NCBI RefSeq assembly: GCF_014203045.1
Contig: NZ_JACHIF010000004.1
Span: 228,943 to 292,942 of the forward strand
From: Prosthecobacter dejongeii
GTDB lineage: Bacteria > Verrucomicrobiota > Verrucomicrobiia > Verrucomicrobiales > Verrucomicrobiaceae
DNA length: 64,000 nucleotides
Direction: 5' to 3'
A program made the translations under genes and the position numbers. Of the stretch, positions 27,298 through 36,640 are shown piece after piece (position 1 is the stretch's first letter; each line of letters begins with the position of its first letter). The notes beneath the pieces are model-generated. The model ran no database searches. It worked only from the letters and a program-made list of their open reading frames with translations, and was not told the DNA's origin.

Positions 27298-27365
27298 CCC
27301 ATTCTAAAAAAGAACAGGTGATCAGCTGACTCATTGGGACCGAATTTGGCGTTATATCCAACGCC

Positions 27366-28286
27366 ATGCTTTCACATCCCATCACAGGTCTTGTTGCTGC
27401 CACCCACACCCCGTTTCATGCTGACGGCTCTTTGAACCTTTCTGCGGTGGAAAAGCAGGCAGCTCATCTTTTGCACACGGGAGTGGGGCGGGCATTCATT
27501 GGGGGCACTACGGGTGAGAGCCATTCTTTGAGTCTAGCAGAACGTCAGGCCTTGGCTGAGCGCTGGATGGAGGTGACCAAAGGCACAGCTTTAAAAGTGG
27601 TGGTGCATGTGGGGGCAAACTGCCTGGGAGACGTCGCCACACTAGCGGCTCAGGCGCAAGATTTAGGTGCGGATGCTATCAGCGCACTGGCGCCCAGTTA
27701 TTTCAAGCCACGCTCGGTTTCATCCTTGGTGGATTGCTGTGCGCAGATCACGACAGCCGCTCCTGAGCTGCCCTTTTTCCTTTATGATATTCCTTCATTT
27801 ACAGGCATTTCTCTCTCCATGCCTGAGTTCTTATCTCAAGGTGTGGAGCGTCTGCCCACGCTTGCTGGGATTAAGTTTACCAATCCTGACGGCATGATGT
27901 TTCAACAGTGCCTTTACCATACTGAAGGTGCATTCTCCATCCTTTGGGGCACTGATGAGTGCTTGTTGGCGGGGTTGGCTCTTGGGGCTACGGGGGCGGT
28001 GGGGAGTACCTACAATTTTGCCGCCCCTCTTTATTTGCACATCCTTCGTGCGTTTGCAGAAAACGATTTCGAGTCGGCTCGGCGGGAGCAGCGGCGCTCT
28101 GTTGAATTGGTCGCTCGATTAGCTTCTGTCGGTTACATGGGGGCGGCGAAAGCGGTGATGAAGATTTTAGGGGTGGATGTGGGGCCTGCACGTTTGCCTC
28201 ATACCAATCTGGATGCCGCGCAAGAGAAAGCGCTGGCGGCTGATCTGGATGCAATGGGGCTTCTGAGCACTGAATTCCGACTTTGA
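27366..28286 (+). CDS. nanA: N-acetylneuraminate lyase-like aldolase (DapA/NanA family)
   Basis: Class I aldolase of 306 residues splitting N-acetylneuraminate into pyruvate and ManNAc. GGTTGESHSLSLAER (the GxxGE carboxylate loop), FFLYDIPSFTGI (catalytic Tyr) and GIKFTNPD (Schiff-base Lys) are visible; the IP-SFTG and KFTNPD forms are those of sialic-acid lyases rather than DapA. Its position between an AGE epimerase and an exo-sialidase makes this reading strong. It is 68 bp downstream of the epimerase. Confidence 0.88.
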   Translation: MLSHPITGLVAATHTPFHADGSLNLSAVEKQAAHLLHTGVGRAFIGGTTGESHSLSLAERQALAERWMEVTKGTALKVVVHVGANCLGDVATLAAQAQDLGADAISALAPSYFKPRSVSSLVDCCAQITTAAPELPFFLYDIPSFTGISLSMPEFLSQGVERLPTLAGIKFTNPDGMMFQQCLYHTEGAFSILWGTDECLLAGLALGATGAVGSTYNFAAPLYLHILRAFAENDFESARREQRRSVELVARLASVGYMGAAKAVMKILGVDVGPARLPHTNLDAAQEKALAADLDAMGLLSTEFRL

Positions 28287-28342
28287 GCATTTTAATCCGA
28301 ATCGTTTCGCCGTTGGTTACTGAAATTTAAACCTAACAAACA

Positions 28343-29467
28343 ATGCATAAAATCATTTCATTTTTATCGTTCATCGCACTAGCGAATGCCCAGGAAATAT
28401 CCTTTCCCGTTCCTGCCCTGGATTTATCTCAGGAGACCGCCCGCCAAGTACAGGTGGACCGAGAGGCTGGCCAATACTTGGGGCACCCAACGACGGTGCT
28501 GTTAGAGGATGGTAAGACGATGCTCTGTGTGTATCCCAAAGGTCATGGAAAAGGCGGCATTGTTTACAAGCGCAGCCTAGATGGTGGCCTGACTTGGAGT
28601 GACCGCCTGCCGACGCCTGAAAACTGGGCTACTTCTCGGGAGGTGCCTACGCTGCATCGGGTAGTGAATGCTGCGGGAAAAAAACGTCTCATCATGTGGA
28701 GCGGGCTGTACCCGGCGCGTCTCGCCGTGAGTGAAGACGACGGTGCAAACTGGAGTTCGCTCAAACCCGCGGGGGACTGGGGCGGCATTGTGGTCATGGG
28801 CTTTACAGAACCGCTTAAGACGCCCGGCCATTACATGGCGATGTTTCATGATGATGGGCGCTATTTCAGTACCACAAACACCCACTCAAAGCCGCCATTG
28901 TTTATTCTCTACAAAGTCTTGTCCGAAGATGGTGGCCTGAGCTGGGGCAAGCCGGAGCCGGTTTTCCAGAGCAGTGAGGTCAATCTGTGTGAACCGGGGT
29001 TCATTCGTTCCCCTGATGGCCAGGAGATTGCCGTACTGTTGCGGGAAAACGCCCGGAAGAAGAACTCTCACATCATCTTTAGCCGTGATGAGGGGCAGAC
29101 ATGGACAGCACCTCGTGAACTTCCAGATTCGCTGAATGGAGATCGTCATACGGCCAAATACACTGCGGATGGCCGCCTATTCATTTCCTTTCGCAGCGTA
29201 GCCCCCAAGGGTAAAACGACGCCATTTTTGGGCGATTGGGTCGCCTGGGTGGGGCGCTATGAAGATCTCGCCCAAGGTAAGCCGGGGCAATATCACGTCC
29301 GTTTGATGGACAATACCAAAGGCTATGACTGCGCTTACCCGGGGGTGGAGGTCTTACCTGATGATACCGTCGTTACCACCACCTACGGACATTGGACGGA
29401 AGGGGAAATGCCCTACATCATGAGTGTGAGACTGCAACTGAGTGAGTTGGACGCCTTGAAAAAGTAG
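28343..29467 (+). CDS. exported exo-alpha-sialidase (BNR/Asp-box)
   Basis: Secreted sialidase-fold beta-propeller, 374 residues, with signal peptide MHKIISFLSFIALANAQ. Four Asp-box repeats are present: SLDGGLTW, SEDDGANW, SEDGGLSW and SRDEGQTW. Likely active-site segments include LLRENARKKNSH (Arg/Glu) and CAYPGVEVLPDDTVVTTTYGHW. It would release sialic acid from glycans for the two enzymes encoded upstream. The gene ends just before a strong terminator. Sialidase-fold proteins of this phylum sometimes act on other sugars; the neighbours argue for sialic acid here. Confidence 0.85.
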   Translation: MHKIISFLSFIALANAQEISFPVPALDLSQETARQVQVDREAGQYLGHPTTVLLEDGKTMLCVYPKGHGKGGIVYKRSLDGGLTWSDRLPTPENWATSREVPTLHRVVNAAGKKRLIMWSGLYPARLAVSEDDGANWSSLKPAGDWGGIVVMGFTEPLKTPGHYMAMFHDDGRYFSTTNTHSKPPLFILYKVLSEDGGLSWGKPEPVFQSSEVNLCEPGFIRSPDGQEIAVLLRENARKKNSHIIFSRDEGQTWTAPRELPDSLNGDRHTAKYTADGRLFISFRSVAPKGKTTPFLGDWVAWVGRYEDLAQGKPGQYHVRLMDNTKGYDCAYPGVEVLPDDTVVTTTYGHWTEGEMPYIMSVRLQLSELDALKK

Positions 29468-29494
29468 CCGCAGGTCTAGAAAAGCAAATTTCCG

Positions 29495-29529
29495 CAGGGC
29501 ATCACCTCCAGGGGGATGCCCTGTTTTTT
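29495..29529 (+). terminator. Rho-independent terminator of the sialic-acid cluster
   Basis: A perfect 9-bp stem CAGGGCATC / GATGCCCTG with an 11-nt loop followed by TTTTTT, 28 bp after the sialidase stop codon. Confidence 0.9.
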
Positions 29530-29630
29530 AGCCTGGATTTGTGCTTAGCTGCGCTGGAAAGTACCATCAATGTTCAATTTCCACAAACTTCATGCTTTCC
29601 TAAATGGCGCACTGAACTAATCTCGCCGCC

Positions 29631-30515
29631 GTGATTTCTCAACGCATGTACCTCAGTATCTGGCTAGGCATCCTCATGGGCAGCGCAGGCTGCAGTTCTA
29701 CCGACAAAAAGCCGGAAGACCTTGCCGAAGTTCGTAAAGCCGCCATTGCTGCTCCGGATCCGATCCTTCTGGACAATCCACTGGCGAAGCGGATGAACAA
29801 CCCTTCCACCATGCCGACGGTGCCGCCTGCGGGGGCCAAAATCGGCTATTCCCAGGTGAACATCACGGAGAAGGTCGTAGCTATGACCTTCGACGATGGT
29901 CCACACCCCACTCTGACGCCGAAGCTTCTGGACATTCTGAAGGCTCGCAACATCAAGTGCACTTTCTTCGTCATCGGTCGCAGTGCCAAGACCTATCCAA
30001 ACATCATTCGCCGCATGATCGCCGAAGGGCATGAGGTGGCGAACCACACCTGGACTCACGCCAGCCTCACTAGCCGCTCCGATGCCCAAATCCGCACGGA
30101 ACTACAGCAGAGTGAAGATGCCCTGGTCGCGGCAGCGAATTATCGCCCTCACCTCATCCGTCCTCCTTACGGGGCGATCAATACCCGCATCAAGCAGTTG
30201 ATGTTCTCAGAATTTGGATACTCCACGATCATGTGGTCCGTGGATCCCCAAGACTGGCGCCGCCCGGGCGTTTCAGTGGTCACCAGCCGTCTCGTTAATG
30301 GTGCCCATCCAGGCGCAATCATGCTGGCTCATGACATCCACCCTCCGACCATCGAAGCTATGCCAGCGATGTTTGACCAGCTTCTGGCCAAGGGCTATCA
30401 ATTCGTCACAGTCAGCCAGTTGCTGAACATGGAGAAGGCAAATATGCCCGTGGGTGTCGTCATCCGTCCTGCCATGGCCGTGGATGATAAAGATCCAGCG
30501 CCATTGCCGCAGTGA
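29631..30515 (+). CDS. lipoprotein polysaccharide deacetylase (NodB domain)
   Basis: CE4 deacetylase of 294 residues. The GTG at 29631 gives MISQRMYLSIWLGILMGSAGC, a lipoprotein signal with lipobox SAGC and a positive charge; ATG 29646 is an alternative. The NodB domain has all motifs: TFDDGPHPTLTP, NHTWTHASL (metal His), RPPYGAIN, VDPQDW and LAHDIHP. This full set implies an active metal-dependent deacetylase, probably of peptidoglycan or a surface glycan. It ends before a strong terminator. Confidence 0.88.
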   Translation: MISQRMYLSIWLGILMGSAGCSSTDKKPEDLAEVRKAAIAAPDPILLDNPLAKRMNNPSTMPTVPPAGAKIGYSQVNITEKVVAMTFDDGPHPTLTPKLLDILKARNIKCTFFVIGRSAKTYPNIIRRMIAEGHEVANHTWTHASLTSRSDAQIRTELQQSEDALVAAANYRPHLIRPPYGAINTRIKQLMFSEFGYSTIMWSVDPQDWRRPGVSVVTSRLVNGAHPGAIMLAHDIHPPTIEAMPAMFDQLLAKGYQFVTVSQLLNMEKANMPVGVVIRPAMAVDDKDPAPLPQ

Positions 30516-30548
30516 GTTAAGGGTTTTAGTTTGAGGGTTCAGAACTAG

Positions 30549-30584
30549 AGTGGCTGCACCCTTGCAGGTGCCAGCCACTTTTTG
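30549..30584 (+). terminator. Rho-independent terminator
   Basis: AGTGGCTG / CAGCCACT extended by CACC / GGTG with a one-base bulge, loop CTTGCA, followed by TTTTTG. It lies 33 bp after the deacetylase stop and ends before the dynamin start. Confidence 0.85.
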
Positions 30585-30620
30585 TTTTCCCTTTGTTCCC
30601 AGATTCTGAATTCCCCAACC

Positions 30621-32345
30621 ATGATAGGTGATGAATACTTCCATTTGCGCACTCGCCTGAGCGGGCATTTGCATGCGCTTGCAGAAGTCATCCGTGACCT
30701 CGGCGGGGATACGGAGTCCATCGCCATTGCTGAGAATCTCATTGCAAGTCTCAAGGAGCCTTTTGTCTTCGTGGTGGTGGGAGAGGTCAATGTGGGCAAG
30801 TCCACCTTCCTGAATGCGCTTTTCGGTCAGGACTTCTCCCGCACGGGGGTGATGCCAACGACGGATAAAATTCTATTTTTCAAACATGGGCCCCAGCAAC
30901 AGATCGTGCCCATCACGCCCACGCTGGATGAGGTCCATGTGCCCAATGATATCCTGCGGGATTTTCACATCGTAGATACTCCCGGGACCAATTCTATCGA
31001 GAATGAGCATCAAGAGATCACCGAGCGTTTCGTGCCGATCGCAGACCTCGTGATCTTTGTTTTCAGTGCGATGAACCCTTGGGGAGCTTCTGCCTGGCAA
31101 TTTCTTGACAAGGTGCACAAGCACTGGATGCGGCACGTTGTCTTCATTCTACAGCAGTGTGATCTCCGCAGCCCTGAGGAAATCCAGGTCATCACCGACT
31201 ACATGGGGCAGCTTTCCCGCCAGCGTTATGGTCAGGATTTTCCACTCTTTCCAGTCTCAGCTAAAAAGGCCTATCTGGCACGAAGCTCAGGTGTGGATCG
31301 TGAGCGTCTCATGGCAGAAAGTGGATTTCAGGGGTTGGAAGATCACATCTCCAATCTGGTCGGGCGCAATGCTTCCCGGCTCAACAAGCTTTCCAGCACC
31401 GTTCGTTTAGCGCGTCAGCTTTTGACAAATTTGCGAGATCACGTCACTCAGCAGGCTCAGCACGCACAGCATTCTGCGGCACTGATCCAGGAGTTTCTCA
31501 CGGAGCGGGAAATGCAGGTGGATCGTACCTTGAAAAAAATCCTGCCTGCTCTGGATGCAACCGAGAGGGATTATCATGAATCCTGTGTGCGGGTGGCAGG
31601 CTTAGCGGATGATGCGCTGGCCACGCGGCAAGCTTTCAAAAAAGACCCGTCGGAGGAGAAGGAAGAGATCAAACAAGAAAGTCTGGATCATCGATTGTTT
31701 CAAGATTTGCAGCATCGAACGGGGGATCGTTGGCGTCAGGTCGGCATCATTCTGGAAGAGGATTGCCTGCAGTATGATCGCTTTCTGCATTCCCAAGGGC
31801 GTGGTACGCTTTTCCCTGCGGATGCGGTTTTACCCACGGAGGCAGATCCTGAACTTAGACGGCTGTTCGCTGCTCACATTGACAGCACCATCCGTCGCTT
31901 TGTTCTAAGTCTCAAGCTGGATGAAGCCATCGAGCCCGGACTGAATAAAGCCCGTAAACGGGCGCGCTGGGTTCCCTGGTTGATCCTGCCAGTGCTGGCT
32001 GCGGTTGGGACTGCTTGGTATTTCGACGGGCCCATCGGTGCGGCTATTTCAGCGGGTGGTGGGATGCTACTGGTAGGGTTTGCTCTGCTCATTACTCAGT
32101 CCGCATTGAACCATACCCGGGGACAATTGGTGGACAGATTGGAAACTTCCACCATGAAGCTTCGGGAGATGCTGTTGACTCAGGTGCAGAGCGATGTGGA
32201 GGCCCTTTTTGCCCGCTTCCTGCCACTGCTGCAGCCCGCACAATCAGAGGCCAATGGACGCGAACAACTCCTCCTTGGCCACACGGATCGCCTACAAACT
32301 TTGTCGGATTCCCTGCATGCTTTTCAGCGGGAAATGATGCATTAG
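30621..32345 (+). CDS. bacterial dynamin-family GTPase
   Basis: Large GTPase of 574 residues from ATG 30621 (MIGDEYFHLR). The GTPase domain has G1 GEVNVGKST (residues ~54-62), G2 Thr in MPTTDK, G3 DTPGTNSI and a G4-like QQCDL. A long helical stalk follows, and residues ~455-495 contain two adjacent hydrophobic segments (WLILPVLAAVGTAWYF, AISAGGGMLLVGFALLI) that would insert into the membrane like a paddle. Bacterial dynamin-like proteins remodel or protect membranes. It is a single gene rather than the tandem pair often seen. Confidence 0.85.
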   Translation: MIGDEYFHLRTRLSGHLHALAEVIRDLGGDTESIAIAENLIASLKEPFVFVVVGEVNVGKSTFLNALFGQDFSRTGVMPTTDKILFFKHGPQQQIVPITPTLDEVHVPNDILRDFHIVDTPGTNSIENEHQEITERFVPIADLVIFVFSAMNPWGASAWQFLDKVHKHWMRHVVFILQQCDLRSPEEIQVITDYMGQLSRQRYGQDFPLFPVSAKKAYLARSSGVDRERLMAESGFQGLEDHISNLVGRNASRLNKLSSTVRLARQLLTNLRDHVTQQAQHAQHSAALIQEFLTEREMQVDRTLKKILPALDATERDYHESCVRVAGLADDALATRQAFKKDPSEEKEEIKQESLDHRLFQDLQHRTGDRWRQVGIILEEDCLQYDRFLHSQGRGTLFPADAVLPTEADPELRRLFAAHIDSTIRRFVLSLKLDEAIEPGLNKARKRARWVPWLILPVLAAVGTAWYFDGPIGAAISAGGGMLLVGFALLITQSALNHTRGQLVDRLETSTMKLREMLLTQVQSDVEALFARFLPLLQPAQSEANGREQLLLGHTDRLQTLSDSLHAFQREMMH

Positions 32346-32450
32346 CCTTCGGTCGTAAGGCAGCTCCTCCAGGGCTCAAAAACAGAGGTGTGACTAAAAC
32401 GTCACTCACCATTCTTTGCATCGTACCCTACTTTGCATCCAGCAACGCAT

Positions 32451-34169
32451 GTGACTGAACTGCTCCTCATTGACACCATTGGCCCGTTTTTTCGTGGGTA
32501 TGATCGTCGTGTCATCAATTGGTCAAAAATCCCTTGGGATCATGCTGGACGTCAAGGGGCGGCGTGGTGGGAGACGGTGTGCCGTGAATTGAATGTCATC
32601 GCGCGCCAAGCGGCTAGTTGGGGATTCAACGCGGCATCCATGGATGATGTGGCGCATCTGGCAGATCACGCCTGGATTGAGCCCGAGATTCGCCGCCGCA
32701 TCGCGCGGTATCGTTTGGAGATGCGAGATTGTTTTCAGGTACTTTCATGCGCCGGACTCTCCGTTTACGTGACCATGGACGTATTCTCAGCCACTCCAGG
32801 TTTGCTTCAGCGATTGGAGCATGAACGGATGACCGTGAACGAATATCTGTGCGGCTTGCTGGATCAATTCTTCACAGACTTCCCAGAAGTCGCCGGCGTT
32901 ATCGTTCGCATCGGCGAGGCGGACGGTAAAGATGTGCATGATGATTTTCGAAGCCAACTCGTCATCAAAACCCCGGCAGATGCACGTGCGTTTCTCCAGC
33001 AGATCTTGCCCATTTTTGAGAAACATCAGCGCCGTTTGATTTTCCGTACTTGGACTGTGGGTGCCTATCCCATCGGTGATCTTATGTGGCATCGGGGGAC
33101 CTTTGCGGAGACTTTTCAAGACATCACCAGCCATGCTCTGGTGGTGTCTATGAAGTACGGTGAGACGGATTTTTTCCGCTACCTCCCTTTGAATCGAAAT
33201 TTCTTTCGAACGCCTTTGGCTAAAATCGTGGAGCTACAGACGCGGCGAGAATACGAAGGGTGTGGAGAATATCCGAGCTTCACGGGTTGGTTGTATGAGC
33301 GTTATGCACGTGAGCTTAAGCAGGCCCAAAATGTTATCGGTTGCATGGTCTGGTGTCAGACTGGGGGCTGGGTGCCGTTTCGAAGATTGGCCTTTATAGA
33401 TCGTGAGGCTATCTGGAATGACCTGAATACCTATGTCACTATTCGGGTGATCAAGGACGGAGCTCTGGTAGAAGATGCCGTTCGCGATTTTGCCAGAGAA
33501 CGTTACTTGGGGGATTCGGATGCTTTGTTGGAGCTTCTTCGTCTTTCCGATGAATGCGTCCGAGAGCTTCTTTATGTCGAGGAGTTTGCCCAGCAAAAGC
33601 TGTTCTTCCGTCGTGTGCGCATCCCTCCGATGCTGACGGTTTATTGGGGGAACTTGTTCGTCAGCCACAGCTTGCGCAAGCTGCTACGCTACTTCGTTCG
33701 TGATGCAGATGGGGCCTTGCGCAGCGCCCAGCGCTGCATGGATAACCTGGATCACATGATCCCTCTGGCGAAACGCGCCGGTGTGCCTGTAGCCGATATC
33801 GAATACATGCGTGACACTTTTGCCCTTTTGGCGTTGGCCAGAGAATACTACTTTGCTGAGGATGTCACTGACATTGAAGAGCGTATTCTAGCCGCTAAAG
33901 CGGATTACAAAGCTAAATATAGCAAACGCGGGTTGCGTGCGCGCTACCGAGTCAAAACGGACTTTAAGCCGTTATTGCTCAATCCACGCCATCTTGGATG
34001 GGCCATCCAGTTTTTAATGCGTCGTCAGCGTGGGTATCGGATGGTGGATCGTCTCGTCGTTCTCAGTGCGCTATCTCTCATCTACCGTTTCATTGCGGCC
34101 CGTCGTCCTCATTGGATTCCTGGATTTGCCTCTAAAAGTGCCATGGGGGTGGATGTGGTTTTCCGCTAA
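32451..34169 (+). CDS. large protein of unknown function, possibly glycoside-hydrolase-like
   Basis: About 572 residues with no signal peptide. I do not recognise the family with certainty. The layout (IDTIGPFFRGYD, NVIARQAASWGFNAASMDDV, VIVRIGEADGKDVHDDF, FRTWTVGAYPIGDL, IGCMVWCQTGGW) looks like a TIM barrel with acidic residues at strand ends, reminiscent of alpha-glucuronidase-type glycoside hydrolases, followed by a helical C-terminal region rich in Arg/Tyr. The start is unclear: GTG 32451 is preferred, TTG 32433 is possible; both lack a good ribosome binding site. No operon partner is evident. Confidence 0.6.
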   Translation: MTELLLIDTIGPFFRGYDRRVINWSKIPWDHAGRQGAAWWETVCRELNVIARQAASWGFNAASMDDVAHLADHAWIEPEIRRRIARYRLEMRDCFQVLSCAGLSVYVTMDVFSATPGLLQRLEHERMTVNEYLCGLLDQFFTDFPEVAGVIVRIGEADGKDVHDDFRSQLVIKTPADARAFLQQILPIFEKHQRRLIFRTWTVGAYPIGDLMWHRGTFAETFQDITSHALVVSMKYGETDFFRYLPLNRNFFRTPLAKIVELQTRREYEGCGEYPSFTGWLYERYARELKQAQNVIGCMVWCQTGGWVPFRRLAFIDREAIWNDLNTYVTIRVIKDGALVEDAVRDFARERYLGDSDALLELLRLSDECVRELLYVEEFAQQKLFFRRVRIPPMLTVYWGNLFVSHSLRKLLRYFVRDADGALRSAQRCMDNLDHMIPLAKRAGVPVADIEYMRDTFALLALAREYYFAEDVTDIEERILAAKADYKAKYSKRGLRARYRVKTDFKPLLLNPRHLGWAIQFLMRRQRGYRMVDRLVVLSALSLIYRFIAARRPHWIPGFASKSAMGVDVVFR

Positions 34170-34239
34170 AGAACTGCTCAAGCGGACATTGAGACCCAAG
34201 GTTTGCGAGAGCTGAACGTTTGTTTGGCATCCATTCATT

Positions 34240-36561
34240 ATGTTCCGCCTTCTCTTTGTTTTTATTCTTCCCGCCTTCTTCCTTCAGGCTGCTAGTGTGG
34301 ATGAAGCGTTGCTCGCTGCAAAGAAATGGGATAACCAATTATTTCGAAATCAAGTCAAGGCGGTCTGGTTGGATGAAAATACTTTCTGGTATAGGCTTCA
34401 AACTGGCGCCAAAAGTAGTGAGTATGTCCGCATAGATGCAAGGACCGGCGAGCGTAGAACGGCAGCCACACTTCAAGGCATCGGTTTGCCTGAATTTGAA
34501 ACACTTAAAACCTCTCAAAGTCAGGAAAAAATCCATCCATCAGGGAATGGCCTTGAGACAAAAATCGTCTTTTCCAATCGCCTCTCAAAGCCTGTTCGGA
34601 TGACCTGGATTGATGCCCGTGGAAAGCATCACTCCTACAAAGCATTGCCTCCGGGGGAAACTTTCCGTCAAAATACTTTTGTGGATCACGTCTGGTTAGT
34701 GAGTGACCTTGATGGTCGGCAGATCGCAGTTGTCAGTGCCAAAATAGTGCCTCTAGAAGTGGAGATTGATGCCATTCCATCAGCCGCTCATGAAGGTGTG
34801 ACCTCCAATTTGAAAGCAGGCGAGATACTAGCTCCGAATGGCCAGTGGTCGGCATGGGTGGAAAATGGGCAGCTCATGCTGAAGGACCAGCGTGTGAATA
34901 AGACCATGCAAATAAAGAGAAATTTTGAGCCAGCGCTTCCTTTTCAGGGGGGCATTACCTGGGCTCCAGATTCCTCTTGTTTCGTTGTCTCGTGTGCAGC
35001 GGATGTGACGAAGCGTCACATCACTCTGATTGAATCCTCGCCCCCAGATCAGGTAGAACCCAAACGAAAGGAAATCACTTATTCCAAGGCGGGAGATGAC
35101 TTATTTAAACCCATGCCTGTCATTGTTAGACTGACCCCAGAGGGGCATGCATGCAAGGCTGTCCAAACGGAGTTGTTTTCGAATCCTTTTATTCAGACTG
35201 ATCATTTCGACATCCGTTGGGCTCCCGACAGCCGTGAATTTTATTTCGACTACAACCAGCGTGGACACCAGCTTTACAGAATCATCGGGGTAGATGCATT
35301 CTCAGCAAATGCTCGAACCGTGGTGGAGGAAAGTAGTAAAACTTTCGTGGATCATACCCAGAAAACTTGGCGCCAGTGGTTGGATAAAAGCCATGAACTG
35401 CTTTGGATGAGTGAGCGGGATGGGTGGTGTCACCTCTGGTTGTATGACAGTCAACTTGGCCAAGTGAAGCAACAGGTCACTCGGGGGGAATGGGTGGTAA
35501 GAAAGGTTCTGGAGGTGAATGAGGCGACCCAGCAGGTATGGTTCATGGCTTCGGGTTTGAGAAAGGAAGAGGATCCCTACCACCAGCACCTCTACCGCAT
35601 CCATTTGGATGGCACAGGATTCAAGCAGTTGACGGAAGGAGATGGTCAGCATGAGATTGAGTGGTCGCCTAACAAGAGGTATTTTATTGATACATGGTCG
35701 CGCGTCGATTTGCCTCAAGTGATCGAGCTTCGGCGGAGCGAGGATGGGAGCCGAGTTTGTCTTTTAGAAAAGGCTACCGCTCAGACATTGCTGGCTACCG
35801 GTTGGCAGATGCCGGAGCGTTTTGTCGCCAAAGGGCGGGATGGTCACACCGATATACATGGCATCATCATCAAGCCTTCATTTTTTGACCCCACAAAAAA
35901 GTATCCTGTAGTGGAGCAAATCTACGCTGGCCCTCACAGCGCTTTTGTGCCCAAAACGTTTGGAGTGCTCTCCAAACAACATCGGATCGCGGAACTTGGA
36001 TTCATCGTCGTGCAAGCCGATGGCTTGGGGACCAATCATCGAGGGAAAAAATTTCATGAAGTCTGTTGGAAAAATCTGAAGGACGCAGGTTTTCCGGACC
36101 GCATTGCCTGGATTAAAATGGCTGGTGCTTCCAGGCCCTGGATGGATCTCACTCGCGTGGGTATTTACGGCGGTAGTGCAGGAGGACAGAGTGCCATGCG
36201 GGCATTGTTAGACCATCATGACTTCTATCATGTGGCCATGGCAGACTGTGGATGTCATGACAATCGCATGGATAAAATCTGGTGGAATGAGCAATGGATG
36301 GGCTGGCCGCTGGATGAAAGCTACAAACGTAGTTCCAATGTCGAAGATGCCGCTAAGCTTCAGGGAAAGCTGCTTTTGGTAGTAGGAGAGTTAGATGACA
36401 ATGTGGATCCTTCCAGCACTCTCCAGGTGGTTCATGCTTTGCAGAAAGCTGGAAAATCCTTCGAGTTTATGCCGATCATAGGGGCAGGTCATGGAGCTGC
36501 GGAGACACCCTTTGGATCGCGCTTACTGATGGATTTTTTGGTCAAACATCTTCATCCTTGA
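34240..36561 (+). CDS. exported S9 (DPP IV-type) peptidase with a pVHL-like beta domain
   Basis: Secreted serine peptidase of 773 residues, signal MFRLLFVFILPAFFLQAA. A beta-propeller region spans roughly residues 190-520 (for example WAPDSREFYFDYNQRGHQ), and the C-terminal alpha/beta hydrolase domain has GIYGGSAGGQSA (Ser ~646), ELDDNVDPSS (Asp ~723) and GAGHGA (His ~751). Between the N-terminal strand and the propeller, residues ~104-167 match the pVHL beta domain: IVFSNRLSKPVRMTWIDARG, KALPPGETF and TFVDHVWLVSDLDG. The insertion is unusual for DPP IV-type enzymes but pVHL-like domains are known in Planctomycetes and Verrucomicrobia. It should cleave peptides outside the cytoplasm. Confidence 0.87.
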   Translation: MFRLLFVFILPAFFLQAASVDEALLAAKKWDNQLFRNQVKAVWLDENTFWYRLQTGAKSSEYVRIDARTGERRTAATLQGIGLPEFETLKTSQSQEKIHPSGNGLETKIVFSNRLSKPVRMTWIDARGKHHSYKALPPGETFRQNTFVDHVWLVSDLDGRQIAVVSAKIVPLEVEIDAIPSAAHEGVTSNLKAGEILAPNGQWSAWVENGQLMLKDQRVNKTMQIKRNFEPALPFQGGITWAPDSSCFVVSCAADVTKRHITLIESSPPDQVEPKRKEITYSKAGDDLFKPMPVIVRLTPEGHACKAVQTELFSNPFIQTDHFDIRWAPDSREFYFDYNQRGHQLYRIIGVDAFSANARTVVEESSKTFVDHTQKTWRQWLDKSHELLWMSERDGWCHLWLYDSQLGQVKQQVTRGEWVVRKVLEVNEATQQVWFMASGLRKEEDPYHQHLYRIHLDGTGFKQLTEGDGQHEIEWSPNKRYFIDTWSRVDLPQVIELRRSEDGSRVCLLEKATAQTLLATGWQMPERFVAKGRDGHTDIHGIIIKPSFFDPTKKYPVVEQIYAGPHSAFVPKTFGVLSKQHRIAELGFIVVQADGLGTNHRGKKFHEVCWKNLKDAGFPDRIAWIKMAGASRPWMDLTRVGIYGGSAGGQSAMRALLDHHDFYHVAMADCGCHDNRMDKIWWNEQWMGWPLDESYKRSSNVEDAAKLQGKLLLVVGELDDNVDPSSTLQVVHALQKAGKSFEFMPIIGAGHGAAETPFGSRLLMDFLVKHLHP

Positions 36562-36640
36562 GCTTCGCAAATTCATGCGGGCATGGTATTCGGCGAAATG
36601 TGAGGAGGCGTGGTTCGTTCATGGTGAATTCATCATGGTC

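Noticed and set aside
32345-32450. Small hairpins GCCTT/AAGGC and GTGAC/GTCAC after the dynamin gene
   Set aside because: Only five base pairs each and no T-run; not enough to call terminators.
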